64,000 bases of DNA from Dactylorhiza incarnata (Eukaryota; Streptophyta; Magnoliopsida; Asparagales; Orchidaceae). The stretch is taken from NCBI GenBank assembly GCA_033032865.1, contig JAWHQI010000508.1:796001-860000 (forward strand), read 5' to 3'. Below, one piece after another: positions 33,111 through 43,188 of the stretch; the first letter of the stretch is position 1, and every line of letters begins with the position of its first letter. The notes beneath the pieces are model-generated. The model made no database searches. It was not told where the DNA came from and worked only from the letters and a program-made list of their open reading frames with translations. A program made the position numbers and the translations under genes.

Positions 33111-33120
33111 CTATTTATAG
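33111..33120 (-). promoter_or_regulatory. TATA box of antisense gene 2
   Basis: CTATAAATAG on the minus strand, 34 bp before the ATG at 33077, followed by AGTGGGGGTATGCC, a motif shared with the promoter of antisense gene 1. Confidence 0.65.
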
Positions 33121-33194
33121 AGGAAAAGCCCGTGGGCTCGCCGTTTCGCCGAATAAGGGATTGGACTTTTCTTTCCGACCGCTAGCGAGCTCGC

Positions 33195-33206
33195 AAAGAG
33201 CGGGGA
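33195..33206 (+). other. Polypurine tract of element A
   Basis: AAAGAGCGGGGA, three bases before the 3' LTR. Element C has the same tract. Confidence 0.8.
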
Positions 33207-33209
33207 TTG

Positions 33210-33911
33210 TGTATAACCCGTATTCGGCGAGTAGAGTCAGAGGGCACCTGGCGAGTAGGCCGATGCCTCTCTCGGCGAGTAGAGCCTAAGGCACCTGGCG
33301 AGTAGGCCGATGCCTCTCTCGGCGAGTAGAGCCTAAGACACCTGGCGAGTAGGCCGATGCCTCTCTCGGCGAGTAGAGTCAGGAGGCCTAGCGAGTAGAC
33401 CGGTGCCTCCCTCGGCGAGTAGAGTCAGATTCTGGGGAATAGAATCATCCGGGCACCCCCGGTGGTCTGCCTATAGCCCTTCGGGACAGCGGAGTCTGGC
33501 TATCTGCAGACTAATTTGGAGTGCGTTTAGCAAAACAGTAAGGCGGAGTTACGCTATCCGCAGTTCATCCGGACCATTCTACCCCTGGGAAGTCTTTCCC
33601 TATAAATAGGACCCATTATGTCTCAGATCAGCATAGATCCACCCCCTTGAGAAAGCCTGTGCTTTCTTCCTCGTGCTGTCTGAGACAGGCTCAGCTTCTG
33701 GTTTTCGGGAGGGGAAATCAAGTTAGATTTTCGGGTTAGTGCCGGGACCTCCCCGCTGCAGCCAGTGGGTCATTCTTAGGGAGCTACCCAACAACCAGTG
33801 AGTATTGGTTCATAGTTCGGGACACTTAGTTCTAGGATCCGACGAGGAGAGAAGTAACTCAAGCTACTCCCCAGGTCTCGAACAAGTTGGACCGGTATCC
33901 GGGTTCCAACA
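33210..33911 (+). repeat. 3' LTR of element A
   Basis: 702 bp, equal in length to the 5' LTR, starting TGTATAACCCG and ending CCAACA against the second GAAAT copy. TATA box at 33600-33609. Confidence 0.93.
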
Positions 33912-34252
33912 GAAATGATGTAGAGCGGGCATTTGGAGTTCTTCAGTCAAGATTTGCGATTATTGAGGGGCCAGCCAGTCTTTGGGATAAACATGTGTTA
34001 CATGATATCATGACTGCTTGTATTATAATGCACAATATGATTGTTGAAGACGAGCGAGATGAAAATGAATATGGGGAAACTTCCACTCCACCACCCGCTT
34101 AGAATGTTGAAGAGATGAGCACAAATGAAGCTGAAAGATTTCGTCAGTTCCTAAATCGACATAAAAAGATCAAAGACAGAGATGCATATTTTGCACTTCG
34201 AGATGCACTGATTGAACATTTGTGTGCGCGACATGGCAATGAAGCAATGTAA
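33912..34252 (+). pseudogene. Harbinger DDE transposase, 3' part
   Basis: After the duplicated GAAAT the frame resumes with the catalytic Glu in DVERAFGVLQSRF (33923-33925) and the conserved HVLHDIMTACIIMHNMIVEDERD block. A TAG interrupts the tail at about 34100, then the frame runs to TAA at 34250-34252. Insertion of element A fell two codons before the catalytic Glu. Confidence 0.92.
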
Positions 34253-34738
34253 TTTTGAATATTTTATGCATTTTTAGATGAATGTATTTCGATTTTTATG
34301 CAATTAATAATTTCCATAAAAATATGATTTGTTGTTAACAATAGTGTGCATAATTATTTTTGGTTTGCGATTAACAATTTTTAATAATAATTAAAATATA
34401 TTCAATATTAATCTCGTTTTGTAGATCTCGACAAAATAAATTTATTTATATATTATGTGACATAATTGAACAAATATATTAGAAACTATAGAAGTTATAA
34501 AATATAAGCAACTTTTCTAAAAACATTAATTATATAATTAAAAAAAACAAAAAAAACAACCAAAAATAAATGCAGCCACTCTATTTTCTCTCCCTCCTCT
34601 AAATTTAGAGGGAGAGAGAGGGGATAGGCAAAAATGCCGATCCATTTGGAGAACGGTTGGAGGTTATATTTTCGGCAAATATGGAGATTTCGGCAAATAT
34701 GGAGAACGGTTGGAACTGCTCTAAGGGGGATAAAATAA

Positions 34739-35149
34739 GGTTGATGTTATGTGCAAATCGGTTTTGGCTACGTGCAAACCATCAAAACTCGCGCTTTTTG
34801 AAAATACGTCTTATAGGTGCATTTTTAGAAAAAGTGTTCAACATCAAAGTTGTAGATCTCATCGAGATCTACAACTTTCGTGTTGAACATTTTGCCAAAA
34901 AATGCACCTATAAGGCGTATTTTCAAAAGGCGCGAAATATTTCACAGTAGTCTCGCGCATTTTGAAAATACGCCATATAGGTGTATTTTTAGGCAAAATG
35001 TTCAACACGAATGTTGTAGATCTCGACGAGATCTACAACTTTGATGTTAAACACTTTTCCTAAAAATGCACCTATAAGACGTATTTTCAAAAAGCACGAG
35101 TTTTGATGGTTTGCACGTAGCCAAAACCGGTTTGCACATAACATCAGCC
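34739..35149. mobile_element. Fold-back MITE 1 (411 bp)
   Basis: Two near-complementary arms of about 200 bp begin GGTTGATGTTATGTGCAAA and end as its inverse, with a short central spacer (about 34938-34949). The 8-bp duplication TAAAATAA flanks it (34731-34738, 35150-35157). Inside each arm is a second perfect palindrome: GTTGTAGATCTC / GAGATCTACAAC at 34849-34875 and at 35013-35039. No coding capacity. The 8-bp duplication and long inverted repeats fit a MULE- or hAT-type non-autonomous element. Confidence 0.85.
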
Positions 35150-35157
35150 TAAAATAA

Positions 35158-35800
35158 GGGTGGAATAAAAACCAAGAATAGCCTAGACAACAAGGGTTAA
35201 TTTAGGTGCTTTCTTCATTTTAATGCCTTCGATTCACAATGTGAGTACAATAAAAGCAAATTCTAGAATTATCAATTGAGCATGAAAAACACAAACATGT
35301 ACGAAGGAAGAATGTGCGAACCTGTTGCTAAGCATACATTGCGACTTGCGAGTAGGGCTTCGCCTTCGCCGTGCTCTAGAGGAGACACCCAAGAGGTTGG
35401 GTGAATATGTCTCTTACTGGTTTCGGCCGAGGCTGACAAAAGATGGCTTTGGGCGAGGACAATGACTTCAGGCGAGGGTGAGGGCGAGGGCGTCGGGGAC
35501 GGCATGGCGATGTCTTCGAGCAAGCCGGAGGAATATGACTTCAGGCGAGGGCATGGGTGGACGGACTTGTACGATGGGGAGGAAGAAGGCATCGGGCAAG
35601 TGATTCATGTGACGGGGGACGACGATGGCTTCGGCAAGGGTGAGAAGACAATGGAGTAGAGTTCCCGATCGAAAATACTAGACGGGAGACGCCTAGGGAT
35701 GCCCTAAACTAAATTATAATATTTTATTTGATAAATATTTTGGAGGGAAACTATAATAAATTGGCACTTTTTTTTAAGATATGATATGAGGAGTGATTAA
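35158..35800. other. Short spacer with unrecognised frames
   Basis: A GA-rich patch (35460-35600) repeats GGCGAGGGCGAGGGCG-like units and creates small frames on both strands. No recognisable domain. Confidence 0.5.
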
Positions 35801-35808
35801 TTAATTTT

Positions 35809-36238
35809 GGCAATTGTTATTAGCACACCAGTTTTGGCTATTTACACACCAATTTCTACGAGTTATTACACGCCTTTTGAAAATACATTTTGTACATGCA
35901 TTTTTAGGAAAAGTGTTCAACCCAAAAATTATAGATCACGTCGAGATCAACAAATTTTGTGTTGAACACTTTTCCTAAAAAATGCATGGACAAGGCGTAT
36001 TTTCAATAATTCGTCAAAAATTCGTTATAGTTACGATCAGGCCGGCAATACGTCTTGTTCGTGCATTTTTAGGAAAAGTGTTCAACACGAAAGTTGTAGA
36101 TCTCGACGAGATCTACAATTTTTGTGTTGAACACTTTTCCTAAAAATGCATGGACAAGGCGTATTTTCAAAAGACGCGTAATAACTCATAGAAATTGGAG
36201 TGCGAATAGCCAAAACTGGTGTGCTAATAACAATTACC
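35809..36238. mobile_element. Fold-back MITE 2 (430 bp), relative of MITE 1
   Basis: Arms begin GG(C/T)AATTGTTATTAGCACA at both ends, and the 8-bp duplication TTAATTTT flanks it (35801-35808, 36239-36246). The inner modules match MITE 1: GCATTTTTAGGAAAAGTGTT, then the GTTGTAGATCTCG palindrome (intact near 36093-36119, eroded near 35927-35953). The outer arm sequence differs, so the two copies share a core and architecture rather than full identity. Confidence 0.85.
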
Positions 36239-36345
36239 TTAATTTTATCAATAATTATATTATTTTGTGACGTACAATTTTAGTCACTACGTATATTTTT
36301 GAATGACAATTATACTTTTTTTGTTTCTTACTATATATATACACA

Positions 36346-37753
36346 CGAGTGATAGTGCGCGGGGGGCCCCCGTGCGACAGTTCATGGTCGGTGACGGCGG
36401 GCTTCGCCCGCCCCCGGCCTTCATACAAAATTGAGCATTAGATGCACTCAGACATCTCATTTTCGTGTTGTAATCTTATATTTATATAATTATTAATTAA
36501 TTTTTCTGATATAACATAGATTTGCTTTGATAAATGATGTCAGCCCGGTTGAATTATTGAAGGTAGTCTATATGATTTACGTGAGTTTAATTAATTCAAT
36601 GAGACGATAAAAAATTATTGGATATATCTATACTATATATACAAAGAAATACAGGGTGTAATGGTGCAGTCGATTCATTACATTTCATCTGTTCGATCAA
36701 CCCCCAAAAGTGTTGACGTCCGATGCTTCTCCTCTCCAGATACAAATCTTCCCCCACACTCGTCGCTCCAAATCATCAATTTTAGGGCATATCGCGCCTC
36801 CCTGCCTTCTCATCCGCCACCACGCCGCACATCGCCATCACAACCTCCCGCATCTCCAGACGAACGGCAACTGTCTCCCCCCCCCCCCCCCGACGCCTCT
36901 CTATTCCCGCGAATAGGGCTCCGCTCGACTGTCGGCCTCCTCCTCCGCGGCGACTCCATATCCCGCACACCGTCATTGTCCCCTACCACGCGCAAAAACG
37001 GCGGCTACCTCCTCACTAGGCTGCCCCAACTCTCCATCGACGAATGCAACCTCTGCGAGATCATCTTCCTCCGCCTCCATCTCGCTCCGACAACCTATCC
37101 CCTCCAAAAGTCGGCTTCAGGTATTTCTTCACTGTCGATTTCTTAGCCTGGGTTTATATATTTGAAGCCTTCAGGTCTATTTCCATCTTCCTCTGACTCC
37201 AGCTCGCTCCCACAACTGAACCCCTAAACGCAGGCTTCAGGTACTTTAAGACTTCCCTTCAGTTCTTCATCTTCGGTTTTTAAAGACTTGGTCTCTCTTC
37301 TTCATATTTGGTGTGCTGTTTCAGTACTGATTTCGGTATTCTCTACAATCTTTTCTGCATCTACAGGTCATCTTGGCGTTCTCTCGGTAGATCCACTTTG
37401 TACAGTTTTTTTCCAGCAATTCCATTTGATCTCTCAAAAATGTGTACAGTTTTTTCCAGCATTTTCATTTGATCTCTCAAAAATGTTGTACGTGATTTTT
37501 TCTTAATATATATTTTTTCTGAGAATGATTCATGCTAGGAACCAATATGTTGCCTTGATATATATTTCTGATGCTGAGAATGATTCATATTCTAAATTCA
37601 GGAAGCAAATTGTTCATGCTCTATGGTCATTAATAAATAAAACTGGGTGCATGCTGGGGGTGGGAGAAAGCCGCCGGAGGCGGGCGAAGCCCTCCGGGGG
37701 CGGGCAGAGTACTGTCGCGCGGGGCACGGGGGGCCCCCCGTGCACTGTCACTC

Positions 37754-37754
<1 letters not shown>
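36346..37754. mobile_element. 1.4-kb element with GC-rich inverted ends
   Basis: Termini CGAGTGATAGTGCGCGGGG (left) and, inverted, CGAGTGACAGTGCACGGGG (right) continue for about 75 bp with GGGCCCCC and GGGCTTCGCCCG palindromes. It sits in a TA-rich target, so a duplication cannot be read. Inside are a TATA-like stretch (about 36625-36640), a 162-codon Pro/Ser-rich plus frame (36661-37146), two copies of a CTCGCTCC...CTTCAGGTA unit (37080-37130, 37190-37240) and a C14 run at about 36877. The product is not recognised; captured host sequence is possible. Confidence 0.55.

Positions 37755-37786
<32 letters not shown>
37755..37786. repeat. (TA)n microsatellite
   Basis: Uninterrupted TA dinucleotides directly beside the right end of the GC-rich-ended element. 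Confidence 0.9.
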
Positions 37787-37789
<3 letters not shown>

Positions 37790-37857
37790 GTTATAAAACC
37801 CCGTTTATTTCAAGGTTAGGTATAAAAACGTGGCTAATTATAACGCAAAAAGATAAT

Positions 37858-37921
37858 GGTTTGTTGGATAAGAGGTGACGCTTTTATTTAGCAGGTCGGC
37901 AGTTCGATTCTTAGTCAGCCC
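37858..37921 (+). other. tRNA-like remnant, possibly SINE-derived
   Basis: TGGATAAGAGG (37865-37875) resembles box A and AGTTCGATTCT (37901-37911) box B, with a CTTTTAT loop in between and a T-rich run after it. Acceptor pairing is poor, so this is not a functional tRNA gene. Region 37922-38295 around it shows nothing else. Confidence 0.25.
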
Positions 37922-38289
37922 TTTTTTTCTTCTTTATCCCTCTTTCACAAATTTAGTCATACACCGTGAGTATAACGTATGTTTGCTGGTATAAATTAAA
38001 GGAGTGAGATAAATTGATGTGAAATTTATTATAACCGGCCAGACTATATAGCGTTCTAGCAGGGGCGGCCTATATTTTTGTCGAGCGGGCTCCATTGGCG
38101 GAGATGAATTTATTTAATATTTTTTAAAATAGGTTTAGGACGACCCTAGCAGTAGGTTTAGGAGACCTAGTAAAATGTGGAGAGAGGGTGTGGTTTGATT
38201 GAGCTCGATCGGACGGCAGCAGAATTATGAACCCGTGATCAGACGACTATTCTAATTTCGAAGCTATGAGATTATATTTCCTTTATAGT

Positions 38290-38295
<6 letters not shown>

Positions 38296-38328
<33 letters not shown>
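38296..38328. repeat. (AT)n microsatellite
   Basis: About 16 AT dinucleotides between the tRNA-like remnant and the element E fragment. Confidence 0.9.
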
Positions 38329-38331
<3 letters not shown>

Positions 38332-38439
38332 GGGTGAGCATAATAATCAAAAATCGATAATCGCTCCAAAATCGCTCGAGTTTTTATTCGAATCGAACTA
38401 GAGGTGGTGTGACATAGATAGTCGGTGCTCTTCGAGCCA

Positions 38440-38549
38440 GGAATAACTTTGATTCTTAGGGGATGTTACGTTCAGTCACTCGCGGTGAAAACCCCGCAAG
38501 CCTAACCTGAATTTCGAGGACGAAATTATTTTTTTTGTTTATTGGGATT
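38440..38549 (+). mobile_element. Element E internal 3' end (remnant)
   Basis: CTGAATTTCGAGGACGAAAT followed by TTTATTGGGATTTG matches the 3' internal end of element D. The body of E to the left is missing, so E is 5'-truncated or rearranged. Its pol is absent. Confidence 0.7.
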
Positions 38550-40256
38550 TGTAACATCCCCCAGACAGCTAGACCCCCCAGGTGAATCTGTCTTGACAAG
38601 GTCGTGACAAGGCCTTGGCAGTGTAGAAATCCCTTTGACTTAGGCAAAATTAGGGTTGAAAGTGTCTTGGACTGCAAATAGCAATTTCCAGTGACCAAGA
38701 TTAGGGTTGTACTTTAGGGCCTCAACTTGACCATTTTACCCCACCATAGTATCCCTAACCCATTAGGGGTCCCCTTAGGGCACCAGGGGCCCATTGGGGT
38801 CAACCAAAGAGGCCAAATTGACCAAAGTCAACCCTAACCCTAAATTGGTCAAGGTAGCCTAATTAGAGTCAACTGACCTCCTCCATGCCAAAATGACCAC
38901 TCCTCAAGGTCTAAAATATCATAAGAAACCTAGTAGACCTAAAAGCCCCATCATGGGCCCCCCAGTGGTGCAAATTGACCAAAATGCCCTTTTAGGTCAA
39001 AATGGCAATTCTTCACTAAGTGCCCTAATTGACCATCACCATATTGAATTGACCCTACCCATAGTGTTATCATATCATAGGGGACCCAGTGGACCAAAAA
39101 GCCCCATGACTGGGCCAACCCTAGGGCTCAATTTGACCAAAGTCAACTTAGCCTGTTTTGGTCAAATCAACTTAAATTGGGTCAACTAAGGCTCATGTGA
39201 CCAAATTGACCCCACCAGTAGTTTCTAAACCTCATTTGGAATCCAATGGACCCAAAAGCCCCATCCTAGGGTCACCCAATTGGTCAATTTGACCAAAAGT
39301 TAAACTTGCCCAAATTAGGTCAAATCTCTTAAACCTAGCCCAATCCCTTTGGGCTAGCCCAAATTGAGTGGTCAACCAGCATGCTTGACTGATAATTAAC
39401 CCTGGAGAGAGAGAAAAATCGTCCATGATGATTAGGAGAGAGAAACCCCATTTTCCCCAAAAATGGTGGAGAGAGAAAGAGAGAAATAATGGCCATTCAT
39501 GGCCAAAGGAGACCAAGGGCCACCCTTTCCTCTCCCAATTAAGTGCTGCATCTCCCCTCTTCAGTTTGGAGTAGATAGATAGTCATTCAAGGCCACAAGG
39601 GGGCTGAATTTGGAGGGTTTTCATGGTGGCCGAAATTCACCTTTAATGGCCATTAATGACATGGCCGAATTTTGTTTCCCTCAAATCCCCCCTATACAGC
39701 CACCCATTCTCAAATCTAACTCCACCATTAGCTTTAAAGGATGGATGGCAGTCGAAATAATGTATTGGATCGAATGTTTTGGTGGAGAATCGAGGGATCG
39801 GGCAAGCTCGCCGGAGAGGGGAAAAGTCATGGCCGACCACCACCGCCATCATCGTCGTGCTCCAATAACGGTCTAATTCTCCTCCTCTCTCTCTCTCTTT
39901 GGTTATATCTTAGATCAAATAGGAGAGAAATCGGGCTCAATTGAGCCCGATCCGGTGAGCAAAATCCATGAATTTTCATGGAATTTCTTCCGTCGAGTTC
40001 GCCGGAATCGGCCCCTCCGGCGGCCGTGCCGCCGACCGGCGATAGCCACCACCTCAACAGAGATGGTGGTGGTGGTGGCCGGCCAGGGAGGTGGCCGGAT
40101 GGCCGGAAATTGCCGCTGGAAAAGCTACAGGAAATGGGAAAATTCGGACTGGTTTTTGTTCGGGTTGGAGAAGATGAACAATGCCACTCTTTATAATAAT
40201 GTTTTATCGTTTTAGTCTCATTATTATTCAGTGAATGGTTCTAATTTTTAAAAATA
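38550..40256 (+). repeat. 3' LTR of element E (chromovirus), first part
   Basis: Begins TGTAACATCCCCC like element D and is colinear with D's LTR in reverse orientation, but clearly diverged. It contains three to four degenerate repeats of about 150-165 bp with GGACC(C/A)AAAAGCCCCAT (about 38940, 39085, 39245). Small frames (for example 39955-40215) correspond to similar frames in D's LTR and are not supported as genes. It is cut at 40261 by element C and continues at 61085. Confidence 0.88.
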
Positions 40257-40261
40257 CTTAG

Positions 40262-41146
40262 TGTTGAAACCGACTACTCGGTCTCTGTGGAGTTCGGGAC
40301 CCTCAACGAGGCTGAGGGGCGACCAACCCTTACTTCCCCCAAGGGAGAGCTCTAGGTTGAAGGTGTCGGAACTAAGAACTGGACCAAGGGCTTAGCGGGG
40401 AGGTCCCGCCACATACCCGGAAGTCCCCTTGGAACTTCCCCTCCCAAGCCACTACTAAGCTTGGGCACCACTGGAGCCTCTCCTCACACCCTAGATAGAC
40501 TTGGGGAGGGAGAGAAGGAAGGAGAGAGCTAGCCTAGGATGAGAGATCCCTCCAAATGGTGCCCCCTTGGTCCTATTTATAGGATTTTCGGATCTGGGCT
40601 GCAAATAGTTTAAACTGGACTGCAGAATACCCAAAATACCCTCGGATCTGGACTGCGAATAGCCAAAACCAGACTGCAAATAGCCAAATCCCGTTGTTCT
40701 GGGATGCTAAACGCAGACCAACCCCCCCCCCCCCCCTCCTTTTCTGGTGGGTGAGAGAGGTTACCTCTGCTGGGGCTGGGCGAGAGCTGGGCTAGCGCCC
40801 GGCGGTATCGCTACCGCCGACGCTAGCGTCTCGCCCCCTACTGCTGGGGACGGGGGCGAGAGGAGCTCGCCCCCCCTTGCCTTGGGGCTGGGCGAGAACT
40901 GGGCTAGTGCCCGGCGGTATCGCTACCGCCGGCGCTAGCGTCTCGCCCCCCTGGGGTCTCGCCCCCCCTGGGGTCTCGCCCCCCTGGGGTCTCGCCCCCC
41001 TGGGGTCTCGCCCCCCTGCTGCTGGGGGAGCCGGGGGCGAGAGGGGCTCGCCCTCCTCTCTCCCTGCTTAGGTTTATCTTGAAGAATGATGTTCGAAAAT
41101 ACTTTCTGTGCTTCGAGAACCTACTCGGCGAATACAGGGTTGTACA
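40262..41146 (-). repeat. 3' LTR of element C
   Basis: 885 bp. TATA box CTATAAATAG at 40573-40582 (minus), in the same context as in A. It holds a C15 run (about 40721) and five copies of TCTCGCCCCCCTGGGG (40941-41010) against two in the other LTR, which explains most of the length difference. Confidence 0.92.
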
Positions 41147-41160
41147 CAATCCCCGCTCTT
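41147..41160 (-). other. Polypurine tract of element C
   Basis: AAAGAGCGGGGATTG on the minus strand directly abuts the 3' LTR, matching element A. Confidence 0.8.
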
Positions 41161-41439
41161 TTCGAGCGAGGCACACGCTCGGAAAGAAACGTTCAACCCT
41201 GTATATTCGACGAGTGTCGCTGGGAATCCGGCTAACGGTGCTATCTCGGAAAAACATGTAGCCTCTCTGAAGAGGTCCTCCAACCTTGTCGGCTAATGAG
41301 GGCCCGGCTAGGGAGTCTGCTCGGGACTGAGCGCCTCCGGGAGCGAGCTCCGCTAGTGGTCGACATTGGGTCGACACACTCCTAGGAGCGAGCTCTACTA
41401 GTGAGAGCCTGGATTGGGGAGGACATCTCTTATCCTCCA

Positions 41440-43072
41440 TAGGAGGTCAACCTGGCCTGCCGTCTAGTGAGAGCCCGGTCAGCGGAACCATCCGAGGGGA
41501 ACATCACTTACCTCCCTGGGAGGTCAACCTGCCCTGCCGGCTAGTGAGAGCCCGGTCAGCGGAACCATCCGAGGGGTGAAGAACATAGCCTCCCTGGGAG
41601 GTCAACCTGCCCTGCCGGCTAGTGAGAGCCCGGTCAGCGGAACCATCCGAGGGGTGAAGAACATAGCCTCCCTGGGAGGTCAACCTGCCCTGCCGGCTAG
41701 TGAGAGCCCGGTCAGCGGAACCATCCGAGGGGTGAAGAACATAGCCTCCCTGGGAGGTCAACCTGCCCTGCCGGATAGTGAGAGCCCGGTCAGCGGAACC
41801 ATCCGAGGGGTGAAGAACATAGCCTCCCTGGGAGGTCAACCTGCCCTGCCGGCTAGTGAGAGCCTGGTCAGCGGAACCATCCGAGGGGTGAAGAACATAG
41901 CCTCCCTGGGAGGTCAACCTGCCCTGCCGGCTAGTGAGAGCCCGGTCAGCGGAACCATCCGAGGGGTGAAGAACATAGCATCCCTGGGAGGTCAACCTGC
42001 CCTGCCGGCTAGTGAGAGCCCGGTCAGCGGAACCATCCGAGGGGTGAAGAACATAGCCTCCCTGGGAGGTCAACCTGCCCTGTCGGCTAGTGAGAGCCCG
42101 GTCAGCGGAACCATCCGAGGGGTGAAGAACATAGTCTCCCTGGGAGGTCAACCTGCCCTGCCGGCTAGTGAGAGCCCGGTCAGCGGAACCATCCGAGGGG
42201 TGAAGAACATAGCCTCCCTGGGAGGTCAACCTGCCCTGCCGGCTAGTGAGAGCCCGGTCAGCGGAACCATCCGAGGGGTGAAGAACATAGCCTCCCTGGG
42301 AGGTCAACCTGCCCTGCCGGCTAGTGAGAGCCCGGTCAGCGGAACCATCCGAGGGGTGAAGAACATAGCCTCCCTGGGAGGTCAACCTGCCCTGCCGGCT
42401 AGTGAGAGCCCGGTCAGCGGAACCATCCGAGGGGTGAAGAACATAGCCTCCCTGGGAGGTCAACCTGCCCTGCCGGCTAGCGAGAGCCCGGTCAGCGGAA
42501 CCATCCGAGGGGTGAAGAACATAGCCTCCCTGGGAGGTCAACCTGCCCTGCCGGCTAGTGAGAGCCCGGTCAGCGGAACCATCCGAGGGGTGAAGAACAT
42601 AGTCTCCCTGGGAGGTCAACCTGCCCTGCCGGCTAGTGAGAGCCCGGTCAGCGGAACCATCCGAGGGGTGAAGAACATAGCCTCCCTGGGAGGTCAACCT
42701 GCCCTGCCGGCTAGTGAGAGCCCGGTCAGCGGAACCATCCGAGGGGTGAAGAACATAGCCTCCCTGGGAGGTCAACCTGTCCTGCCGGCTAGTGAGAGCC
42801 CGGTCAGCGGAACCATCCGAGGGGTGAAGAACATAGCCTCCCTGGGAGGTCAACCTGCCATGCCGGCTAGTGAGAGCCCGGTCAGCGGAACCATCCGAGG
42901 GGTGAAGAACATAGTCTCCCTGGGAGGTCAACCTGCCCTGCCGGCTAGTGAGAGCCCGGTCAGCGGAACCATCCGAGGGGTGAAGAACATAGCCTCCCTA
43001 GGAGGTCAACCTGCCCTGCCGGCTAGTGAGAGCCCGGTCAGCGGAACCGTCCGAGGGATGAAGAACATAGAA
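41440..43072. repeat. 78-bp satellite-like tandem array, about 20 copies
   Basis: Near-identical units (for example TGAAGAACATAGCCTCCCTG starting 41577, 41655, 41733 and every 78 bp) with a few single-base variants; the first two or three units at the left are degenerate. Because 78 is a multiple of three, a 504-codon plus frame and a 475-codon minus frame run the full array. They are treated as repeat artefacts. Location: between gag and the 3' LTR of element C. The stretch 41161-41439 holds more degenerate GAGCGAGCTC-type repeats. Confidence 0.96.
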
Positions 43073-43188
43073 AAACTTTTATTTTATTAGTTATCCGGTT
43101 ACATGCAAGAGACTCTAAGTAAGGAAACCAACTATCACACTACATGGATTTAAAGAAAAACTAAGCACGGAGACCAGGACTTGGACTT

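Larger units (their letters stand above)
13327..33911 (+). mobile_element. Element A: Ty3/gypsy Tat-type retrotransposon, itself interrupted
   Basis: LTRs of 702 bp each (13327-14028 and 33210-33911; TGTA...CAACA) flank about 10.3 kb of own internal DNA plus nested element B. The target duplication GAAAT (13322-13326, 33912-33916) lies in the Harbinger transposase. Order on plus: gag, protease, RT, RNase H, archaic RNase H, integrase, a 90-bp tandem array, then two antisense genes. The second RNase H after RT and antisense genes before the 3' LTR are hallmarks of the Tat lineage. LTRs differ at roughly 13 of 702 sites by eye. Gag and pol carry several frameshifts. Confidence 0.95.
9831..34723 (+). 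mobile_element. PIF/Harbinger DNA transposon, broken by nested retrotransposons
   Basis: Ends are TAGAGCAACTCCAACC at 9831 and, inverted, TAGAGCAGTTCCAACC ending at 34723. Between them lie a Myb/SANT gene (minus) and a DDE transposase (plus), the standard two-gene Harbinger plan. About 4.3 kb belongs to the element; 20.6 kb is element A with B inside it. Both genes carry stops and frameshifts, so the copy is dead. A clean TTA/TAA target duplication was not seen; the true left edge could be 9757 instead. The right subterminal region 34253-34723 is AT-rich with repeated TTTGGAGAACGGTTGGA-like units. Confidence 0.85.

Noticed and set aside
37858..37921. Functional tRNA gene
   Set aside because: Box-like motifs exist but the acceptor stem does not pair.
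41440..43072. CRISPR-like regular array
   Set aside because: No unique spacers, whole unit repeats, plant retrotransposon context.
41576..43090. 504-codon plus frame across the 78-bp array
   Set aside because: Repeat period is a multiple of three; the opposite strand is equally open, units vary freely and no start context or domain is present.
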